From positions 70,001 through 97,500 of the forward strand of contig WBZZ01000847.1 in assembly GCA_019918135.1 (NCBI GenBank): a stretch of 27,500 nt of DNA, in the 5' to 3' direction. Position numbers and translations under genes: made by a program. Below the pieces are notes generated by a model. That model ran no database searches, was not told the origin of the DNA, and was given only the letters and a program-made list of their open reading frames with translations. This document shows positions 17,806 to 25,079 of the stretch, piece after piece; position 1 is the first letter of the stretch, and each line of letters starts with the position of its first letter. Source of the DNA: Paulinella micropora (lineage: Eukaryota; Cercozoa; Imbricatea; Euglyphida; Paulinellidae).

Positions 17806-18295
17806 TAGCTTTCTCTATGGGTAGAGAAGTGAGATTGCGTTAGGAAATTATTAGTTATTAACGTTATGCTAGTAGTTAGATGGCAGCCTTCCGCACGATC
17901 CACCTAGTGTGTCTGGTGGTAGCCTTCCGCGCACACACCAGACTGGTGGTAGCCTTCCGCACACACACCAATTCAAATATTTGGTGACAGCCTTCCACAC
18001 GTTCACCGGTTAGTTCTTTCGGTGGCAGCCTTCCGCACGCCCCGATAAGACGCTATAAGTGAATAAAGTCTACCTGACCTAACGTTCACGCTACAAGGCT
18101 CTATAACCTGTGAGATTAACTTAACAATCTGCCGTATACTAGCTATGGGCTACAGTAGAAACTTTCTTGAAAAAGGGCGCCAAGGAAACGGCCCGAATAC
18201 ATACTAGGCAGGACATAAGTAATGGCTCTAACGACACACATTACATATGCAGGACCATACTGACTAACCGATTAATTATATTAATAGGTCTAACA
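17806..18295 (-). repeat. LTR, apparently near full length (about 490 bp)
   Basis: Minus-strand start TGTTAGACCTATTAATATAA, inner end at the primer-site-like sequence. The outer 190 bases match fragments at 7393-7593 and 8892-9082. The inner part has five tandem-like units of GCGGAAGGCTRCCACC or close variants (17880-18040), one of them reading GTGGAAGGCTGTCACC. The terminal TGTT pairs with AACA at the inner end of the plus copy. Mutations (AAGCTATC for AAGCAACA at the inner end) show age. A matching 3' LTR was not found. Confidence 0.7.
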
Positions 18296-18300
18296 GACAC

Positions 18301-19085
18301 TATAAGACTGAGCACCTTGACGACCGGCCAAAACCTTTACCGTTGATAATGCACTCTTTTTGACAGGTTCATTAGATTCTCCTCTGCACGACGTTTCGAC
18401 TTCACTAACTAGTTTTCGATTCCGTTCGGAAATGATTTCAAACGATCAAGTCAAAGTTCTTTTTAGACTCCAAAAGATCATGTGAGTTTGGATACAACCC
18501 CAACTTGAGGGATAAATTCACAACGAACTCTTATTAAAAGTCTCTATGGCTGCATAAAGTCCTGACTCTTGAGAGCCGCAGGTGAAATACCAGTAAATAG
18601 CTGAGAGGTCACTTCGTTTATTTACGTAGATTTCTACTTGTTTGCAGACTTGGGTTGCAAAGTACGAACACGATGGACGTAGATTGTGAGTTGGTGAGGT
18701 GTGACACTTGAAGATGAAGGTGTAGTACTTGCCACGGAAGGAGGGCTTCAAGTCCAACTAATATGTTCAAGTATCAAAATTTTCAGTTGGGAAAGATTTC
18801 TCAGCAGTTTCTCTGGAAGTCTGTTTCCTTGTCCACAAATTTACCGCACATGCGTGTTCACGGAAAATCAGGGAAAAGGTAATAGATTGGGAAAAAATGC
18901 AATAGTTAATCTTTTGTAAAAAACTTTGAATTAATCGTTTGAAGTCATTCCTGAACGAAATCGAAAACTAGTTAGTGAAGTCGAAACATCGTGCAAAGGA
19001 GAATCTAATGGGCCGGTCAAAAACAGTAAAATATCAACGGTAGTGGTTTTGGCATGTCGTTAAAGTGGTCAGTCTGATAGCTCCC
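18301..19085. mobile_element. Foldback-type element with long terminal inverted repeats
   Basis: The left end (from about 18303, TATAAGACTGAGCACC) and the reverse complement of the right end (to about 19080, TATCAGACTGACCAC) align for about 170 bases, including CAAAACC...TACCGTTGAT, ATTAGATTCTCC, ACGA(C/T)GTTTCGACTTCACT and AACTAGTTTTCGATT. The interior of about 430 bases has no transposase frame; small frames (18518-18757, 18701-18919) have no known motif. It is therefore non-autonomous, of MITE or foldback type. No clear target-site duplication could be read: the left end touches the LTR at 18295 and the right end a C-run. Confidence 0.75.
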
Positions 19086-19143
19086 CCCCCCCCGACATAA
19101 CGGTTGAGTAGAGTTGCGTACAGAATGAGTGACTAACGATGCG

Positions 19144-20380
19144 TCAGTGACTTGTCTCAGAAAAAGGAAAAGGAGAAAAGAGAAAGATGAGTCTCTTACA
19201 CCTCAGAGGAAGATGAAAAAGAAGTGTGTCGATGTGTAGCGCATTGTAGACAGAGATCAGCCGGGACCGGATATCGGGATACGCAAGCGAGACTGAGAAC
19301 ACATAGTGCGTGGCGCTGGCATTGTGCAGCAGCGCCTCGCCGACGCGCGCCCGGGCCGCCAGGGCCACCGCGGGCCCCGTCGTCAACCTCGTGGCCGAAA
19401 CGTGCCGGTTGTAGCGCGCGGGCGTGGCCAGCCCCGTGGCCGGACAACTGTCGCTGAGCCGGAGGCCGCGCGTACGTCGCGTATTCAGCCAACCCAGCGC
19501 GGCCAGCGCCCGGCCGCGCAGCTCTTCGCTCTGGTCGCGGCGGGCACGTGCCAGCACCGCCACTGCGTACACGTGCACGCTGGCCAGGCTGTCTCGTCGG
19601 GCTGTGCGGGTCGTTTACGATGTTGCCGAAAGCGCCCGGCGGGCGTTGGTAGCGGGACAGCGTGACGAGGTCCTGGTTCAGCCACTCGATAGCCCGGCTG
19701 TCGTTGGTGCGCACCACGTAGCGAGCCAGCGCCATCAGCGCCCAGGCGTTGGCCCTGCCCCATTTGACGCCGTTGGTGGCGCCCGTGGTGGCGCACCGTC
19801 CGTGCCACCACAGCTGATCGGTCGGGTCGACGAACGCCTGCCTGGCCTGGGCCAGCATGGTCCACACTTCGTCGGGATAGTCGGCCAGCAGCGGCGCGCC
19901 TGCCATATACACGTCATCCAACCACAGCCACCGCCGACACCTGTGCCCCCGGCTGTGTCCAAAGTTCCGTGCCAAGAGGCCTGCCCAGTCCGCGTGCTGT
20001 TGCCAGTGCCGCACGCCGTGGATGGTCGAGCAGTACACGCCCTGTGCGCCCGGGACGTCGCGGAACAGGCTCCCGAACAGGTCTATCCTGTCCCCGGCGG
20101 TCCACAAGAAAGCCACGGGGAAGTGGTGCTTTAGCCACCAACCCGGCTGCCCGGGCGCCAGGGCCTGGGAGCTTAGCAGACCAGCGATGGCGGGGGCCGC
20201 GTCCCACGGCGGGTTCCGTAACGCTTCCAGTGCTACAGCCGACTCGTAGTTCCAGCCGTAGTAACCCGTCCAGCCCGGCACCAGCATCCGCGCTGGCAAA
20301 CGCTCTCGTAACAAATCACCCAACAAGGCCACCGTGCCGCTGTCACGGAATTGTGACACTGCCAGCCAAGCGCAAAGCAT
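19144..20380 (-). CDS. GH88/GH105-like unsaturated glycuronyl hydrolase, frameshifted
   Basis: Enzymes of these families remove the 4,5-unsaturated uronic acid that a polysaccharide lyase leaves at an oligosaccharide end. Seen here: GWTGYYGWNYESAVALEALR near residue 36, WLWLDDVYMAGAPLLADYPD near 151 (the families' W-x-D-x-x-Y-M active-site block), DQLWWHGR near 188 and KWGRANAWALMALARYV near 206 (their WGRGNGW block). The start ATG at 20380 follows an in-frame TAG by five codons. The first frame is sound to about residue 260; a single-base shift near 19597 moves it to the frame ending at 19144, with SVHVYAVAVLARARRDQSEE and ATHYVFSVSLAYPDIRS. The total of about 400 residues fits the families. 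No signal peptide is evident. It is GC-rich and intron-free, divergent from the gene at 20765. Substrate cannot be named; the subfamily is uncertain. Confidence 0.65.
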
Positions 20381-20764
20381 GGTCTCCTGGCTGCTCTAGC
20401 AGTGCGTTTCGTTCTGCTCTGGCGTGGAAAGAGGAGGAGGCAGCCCCTCCCCTCCGGTGAGCCGCGTGTTTGGTCTTAGGACAGGGAGTGCCACGCCAGC
20501 TTCCCCGCCCACGCCCTCTCTCCCCTCCCCTGGGCCCACCGGCATTGGGCGGGGCAAGGGGGGGCGGGGGGGGGGCGGAGGGGGGGGGGGGGGGGCTACA
20601 AAGCAGATAGCAGGCCAGGCAGCAAAAACCACGAGCCAACGCGGGGAGGGGGGAGAGGGGGGGGCTGCGCTTCCTCGGCGTGGCCCCCGCCGCGCCCCTT
20701 CTTCTCAAACCCTCCGCCCGCGGACGCGCGCGCGAGCACCCCCCGGGAAGAAGCGGCCCAGGCC
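20381..20764. promoter_or_regulatory. Shared divergent promoter region, extremely G-rich
   Basis: Separates two divergent genes. It contains CCGCCC/GGGCGGGG boxes, a G-rich stretch at about 20540-20595 with runs of 7, 10, 7 and 18 G, and another at 20640-20670 (GGGGAGGGGGGAGAGGGGGG). No TATA-like box is visible. The start of the rightward gene has a GGCCATGGA context, matching the animal Kozak form. The proline- and glycine-rich frames across it are composition artefacts. Confidence 0.5.
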
Positions 20765-22560
20765 ATGGACTTGTTGCACGAGGACTCTCGGCCGGGCTTC
20801 CAGTACCGCAGGCACGTCGTCACCAGGCTGTTGCTGGCCAACTACGATAACGGTACGCGCCGCAACGACAGCGGCTACTGGGCCGACCTGCTCGTCCTAG
20901 CCTGCCACAACCGGACGCTACCAGCCCCTCAGTTAGAGACATTGGCGCAAGAGCTTCGCCGCAGCCAGGTGGTGGATTTCGTCCTGGCCAGCATCGTCTG
21001 CATCCTGCACTGCCAGCCCGCGCTCAATGCCAGCGTGCTGACGGAGGCCTTGTTGTCTGTGCCAGGCTTGTGGATTACAGCCGGGGACACGCGCTCGGTG
21101 TTTTGGAGCGAAAATCACCTATTGCTGTGGGCCTCGGCGGCCCCGGTGCTGTGCCGGCTGGGCTGGGCGCCGCCTCGCTGTCCTGTCGGCTGGAAAGCAC
21201 GTACGTGGGCCTACCTGCGCGAGAAGCAAGCGGTCGGTTTCTATGAATTTGCTTCCGGGGTTTACTCGCCCTGGACGTTGGTCGGGCTCATGAACTTGTA
21301 CGACCTGGCGGACGAGCCCGAGCTTCGCGGGCTGGCCGCGCAGTGCGCCCAGGCGCTGGTGCGGCAGCTGCGCCAGTACAGCAGCGAGGCGGGCCTGTGG
21401 GCCGTGCAGCAGATGCGGTACCAGGGACGGCACGACGCGCTGACGTGGAACCTCGTGCTGCTCAGCGGCCGCGGCGCGACCTGTTTGGCTACTTTGCTGG
21501 GGTGTGGGACGGCAGCGCGCGCGACTTCAGCTTATACAAGAGCACGGCGTTCGTGCTGCTGGTCACGGAGCTAGATCTGTTCGGCGGCGTGGCGGGCGGC
21601 CCGCGCCTGCCAGCAGTGGACGAACAGTTTACGATTGGTCGGCCGGCGGCCGAGCAGCGACAAGCGTTGGTTAGCTTTGCCGTGGACGCGGGGGGGCTAG
21701 ACGAGTGGACCTGACGGCGCTGGGCTGGAGCATGGGCGCGTACGTGGGGCCCGGGGACCAGCGAGCACACTTTCCGGCTGCTGCAGCACTGGCAGCTGTG
21801 GGACAACCACCAGTTTGTGTGGGCCAAGCCCTGGCGGACTTGGTCGGCGCACGTGGTCACCAATGATGCGGGCTGGCTGCTGCGGGAAGTGACGGGGTCT
21901 TCGCTGCTGCACGCGCTGGCGGTGCTGTGGCGCCGCGGCAACGCGTCCCTAGGTTCCTTCCAGCACTACCACCCCGGGTTCCGCGGCTGGCAGCAGCGGC
22001 CGCTGTCGGCGGGGCTCGGCCGCACCGAGGTCTGGCTCGCGAGCGGTAGGCTGCGGGGGCACGGCTCCGAGCGCGTGCTGGTGACGCACCACGTGTCCGG
22101 CTCAGACCACCTGCCCTTGGTCCAGCAGAGCCGGCACGTGGCACTCGTGGCCTTCAGGCGCAGCGCCGACGTGGCCCTGGCCCGGGGTCTCAGCCGCACC
22201 GGGGTGCGGCTCGTGGTCGAAACCGCCCCGGCCGGGGAGCTGGTGCGCAGCAGCGCGGACGACGCCACCGGCCGGTGCTGGTTCCTGTTCCACGAGCCCG
22301 AGACAGCCGCGTACGCCGCGGTCATGACGCCGTGCGGCCGCGAGATCCGCCGGCTCGGGCCGCAGCCGCCGGCAGGTCTGGGCTGTGGCCGTAGGGCACC
22401 CGGCCTTGCACGGCAGCTTCGAGAATTTCTCCCGGACCATAGCCCGCAGCCGCGTGGAATGGCACCGGTCCGGACGGACCCTGGTGGCTCGGCCGGGTGG
22501 ATGAACAGTCGCTAGAACTGCGCTGGCAGGCCCAGGACGGGCCGATCCTAAAGATGACCA
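20765..22560 (+). CDS. Probable toroid-fold carbohydrate-active-type protein, frameshifted
   Basis: Starts at an ATG in GGCCATGGA context. The first 238 residues are one frame: ANYDNGTRRNDSGYWADLLV, then SVFWSENHLLLWASA near 111, VGFYEFASGVYSPWTLVGLM near 157 and NLYDLADEPELRGLAAQCAQ. The SENH, GF-E-S-Y and LY(D)-AD blocks between alternating helices recall bacterial proteins with an alpha/alpha toroid, often in polysaccharide-degradation clusters; I recognise the pattern, not a named family. Shifts follow at about 21478 (to YFAGVWDGSARDFSLYKSTA), 21715-21760 (to QLWDNHQFVWAKPWRTWSAH), 22378 (to VGHPALHGSFENFSRTIARS) and 22502 (to DEQSLELRWQAQDGPILK). The middle part, with TEVWLASGRLRGHGSERVLV and WFLFHEPETAAYAAV, looks like beta-rich domains as in PL8-type lyases. 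All frames keep the GC-rich composition. Function as lyase or hydrolase is inference. Confidence 0.5.
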
Positions 22561-22906
22561 TCACCCTTAGTTTCTATCTAGCTTTCCTGCTCGTGGTCTG
22601 CGCGCTCATGTGCGGTGCTGCTGCGTCCTGTACGAGATTCGGTCCTCTAGCTTTTCCGCGCTGAGCACTCGGAAGCACCGCTACCGCCCGCTCGGGCCCC
22701 GCCGGCGCACCGGCTGTGTATGTTGTGACCAAGGCCGCCGGTGCTGCCGCCGCTGTCTGCGGCACCCTACGGCGCGGCGCCTGCGGGCCTGCATAGTGGG
22801 CGTGAAGATCGCTTGGGTCCTCATACTCTTATTGCCAGTACCGCTGGTTGGCTTTTGGCTGCTGTCCCTGAACCACACGGGCGTGAGCGACCCCGGGGCG
22901 GCGTGA
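22561..22906 (+). CDS. Cysteine-rich two-helix membrane tail
   Basis: Continues from the preceding frame as MTITLSFYLAFLLVVCALM, a clear transmembrane helix. After a shift near 22608 it reads RCCCVLYEIRSSSFSALSTR, a basic loop, CVCCDQGRRCCRRC, and then GVKIAWVLILLLPVPLVGFW, a second transmembrane helix, ending NHTGVSDPGAA at a stop at 22904-22906. It may be the C-terminus of the toroid protein, which would then be anchored in a membrane, or a small separate gene. Eight or more cysteines beside basic residues suggest palmitoylation or metal binding, which cannot be decided from sequence. No known domain. Confidence 0.45.
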
Positions 22907-23056
22907 AAAGCTGCGCCCAGTGCCGAACCGCCCGGTTTTGTGCTTAGGGGTTTAGGCAGGGTCCGGTGCTAAGCAGCTAGCCGGGCGGGAGTTGGTGCGC
23001 ACCCCAGGGGGTACGACGGAGCGCGGAGGGGAAGGTGGGGAGGCCAAGAGTTTCTT
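22907..23056. other. Short convergent intergenic region
   Basis: Lies between the end of the rightward gene and the stop of the leftward exon. On the minus strand the stop is followed at once by ATTAAAAG, overlapping an ATTAAA-type polyadenylation signal. Confidence 0.4.
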
Positions 23057-23398
23057 TTAATTAGTAACACTTACACCATTTTGTGTCAGTTCGTCCACTC
23101 GCCCAAAGAACCGGCGGAGGCGCCGGTTGAGCCTTTCCTCTGCCGCCCGCCAATACTGGTCCTTGGCTCGCTGGATCGTGAGCGCGCGCAGGTAATATGC
23201 CTGTTCAACCGGTAGAGGTTCCAGCGCTGGTTCGCGAAGACCAGCCGCGATGTCCCAGCAGCTTCGCCACGGGTCCTGCGGACGAATGCGTGGCACCGCC
23301 ATGAAGCGCGGCAGAGACAAGTGCTGATGTAGGCGCTCCTGCTGGTCAGGATCTAGCTGGCCCCATTGGCCCGGCCCGAGCGCTTCGTAACGGACTCG
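23057..23398 (-). CDS. Terminal exon of an unrecognised GC-rich gene
   Basis: Minus-strand open frame of about 113 codons whose upstream edge reads AATGTTTAG followed by TTCCGAGTCCG. That is a splice acceptor with an in-frame stop inside the intron side, so the gene's earlier exons must lie upstream, in or beyond 23400-24170. The sequence RYEALGPGQWGQLDPDQQER, LPRFMAVPRIRPQDPWRSCW, LEPLPVEQAYYLRALTIQRA and YWRAAEERLNRRLRRFFGRV is charged, aromatic and helical, with an Arg-rich end. No family is recognised. Its GC-rich coding against an AT-rich flank (23400 onwards) supports real coding. The end is TAA followed by an ATTAAA-like signal. Confidence 0.55.
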   Translation of the reverse strand, partial: RVRYEALGPGQWGQLDPDQQERLHQHLSLPRFMAVPRIRPQDPWRSCWDIAAGLREPALEPLPVEQAYYLRALTIQRAKDQYWRAAEERLNRRLRRFFGRVDELTQNGVSVTN

Positions 23399-24169
23399 GA
23401 ACTAAACATTCGCCCAACTAGGGGCTATCAGCTTTTCCGAATTTTTTTCAAGACTTTTAGGAACTTTCAGAAAACTTGTGCAAATGAATGGGAATTCAGT
23501 ATTTAGTTACAAAACATAATAAAATGATATTAAAACATGTTTTTATTAATAGTCAACCACTTGGACTTCACCTCCGGATGTGGACAGAAACCGGTCTGAC
23601 ACTATAATTTTTCTACTTTTTTTTCATGCCGGCGACGACGAGACCATGCTGGAAACAAGCGACAACCATGCACACCTTGCTTTCATTGTTTTGTTTTATT
23701 TGTTTTTAGTATTTTCCTACATTATGAGCTGCTTTTACCTTTAAAAATTTCCTGCCGCCCGCTGTGAGAGGGGGATTCACGTTGGGGGGGGGGGGGTTTG
23801 TGTGATGTGAAGGTTACATCCACCATGCACAACCTGCTGCGTTAATTTGTTTTGTTTGATTCCTAAGTATTTCTATTAATAATATTCAGAAATATTTATT
23901 TTACATAGTGTAATTAGCTACAGATGGGGTGGAAAGGCTAGGGTGACACACACAGGGGGGGGAGGGGGGGAAGGATAAGATGTCAGTGTGGCTACCACAA
24001 ATAAAACTATCAATAAATCTATTTAAATACATGCAAACGTAATTATAAACGCAAAATATAGAACTACTAGTAAGCAATACTAGGGCGGAAAGAGGGGGGG
24101 GGGGTACATTCGTATACATACTATTACTACGTATACGTGATGTCTGGACGAGACATTGCTGCCGTTGCT
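23399..24169. other. AT-rich intron or intergenic region
   Basis: No gene recognised. It contains G-runs at about 23784-23797, 23953-23970 and 24095-24103 and an imperfect direct repeat (about 23667-23705 and 23821-23860, both ATGCACA...TTGTTTTGTTT followed by AGTATTT). The part next to 23398 is presumably intron of the gene ending at 23057. An upstream exon was not found. Confidence 0.5.
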
Positions 24170-25079
24170 TCAATGACGAGGCGAAATCAATGGGTCATCC
24201 TCATAAAAACTAACATCACTAGCAACCGGCCAATTGCATAACTCACAAACGTCGCCACCTTCTTCGTTTTTGTAAGAACAACATGGGCAAGTCCACGGAT
24301 TCGGGCCTGGCTGATTCGCTCCTTGCATCTCACTGCCCCTGCGTTGAGATTGCCGAGCTTGCTTAGAATCCGCTGAATTTCGCGCACGCTTGCGTCCACG
24401 TCCACCCGCAGCCCGACGTGCGCGGCGGCGTCCGCGCTGACGGCATGCTTGGCGTCTTCGCATGATGGGACTTCCGTCTGAGCCATCATGTTCATCTACA
24501 GTAAATATATAATTTATATAATGCATTTTGATGAAACATATTTGATAATACCATTTTCTGTTTCCTCTGAATCAGAAGATGGATGCTCAGACGATGAGTC
24601 GGACGATGAATGATCAGATGATGAGCTGGATGAATCCTCAGAGGACGGGTTCTCAGACGAAGCTGGTTCTGCAACACCCACGACTTCCTCCTCTAATCCA
24701 CATTCACAGACTTGGAAATGATTCCATGCTTGATCAATGAGTTGCGCCTTCTTTAACTGTTTGCGGTTGGAGTCTTGCGATGAAACACCATGCATTCGAA
24801 GCCAGGACTTTAACTCGCTGACTACTATCTGGCTCGATGCAAATTGATCCTTATGATGTGACGATGTTAGCAAAGTGAAAACTTTTTGCCAAGGCTCAGA
24901 TGCATTTGCAAAGGCCAAGTCCTGCTCCTTCTTTTCTTCGCTAGTAAGCTGCCTTGCTCCACGCCATCGTGGGTGAGCAGGAGGACGTCTATCGTTGACA
25001 AAATACGTGCGAGGCAAAGAAAGGAGCTCATCAGGTGTTAAATGAGTAAGGGCGTCTATTTTTTCCTTACGTTCAGGAG
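24170..25079 (-). other. C-terminal module: SAP-like motif, acidic Ser tract, RanBP2 zinc finger
   Basis: Downstream of a frameshift near 25080 the minus strand reads KIDALTHLTPDELLSLPRTY, a Lys/Arg-rich segment, then QIVVSELKSWLRMHGVSS with NRKQLKKAQLIDQAWNHF. That matches the SAP pattern (helix, G, K-x-x-L-I), a short DNA-binding motif. A Ser/Asp/Glu tract, the 56 bp intron and an Arg-rich basic patch (RQRGRRRARRAAGGRGRKRA) follow. Near the end is WTCPCCSYKNEEGGDVCELC, a full W-x-C-x2-C-x3-N-x6-C-x2-C RanBP2-type zinc finger, which in other proteins binds single-stranded RNA or ubiquitin. The frame ends at 24170. It is probably the C-terminus of the large gene; a separate gene starting near 25017 is the alternative. 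Confidence 0.65.

Noticed and set aside
17880..18040. Regularly spaced GCGGAAGGCTACCACC units as a CRISPR array
   Set aside because: Units and spacers vary, they lie inside an LTR of a eukaryotic retroelement, and related units occur in the other LTR copies.
20343..20708. Proline-rich protein and possible signal peptide upstream of the GH88/105-like gene
   Set aside because: Overlaps the G-rich divergent promoter; the sequence is composition-driven and no splice sites join it to the gene.
19224..22440. Numerous Arg/Ala/Pro-rich frames antisense or out of frame in the GC-rich island
   Set aside because: High GC removes stop codons from all frames; only the frames with recognisable motifs were kept.
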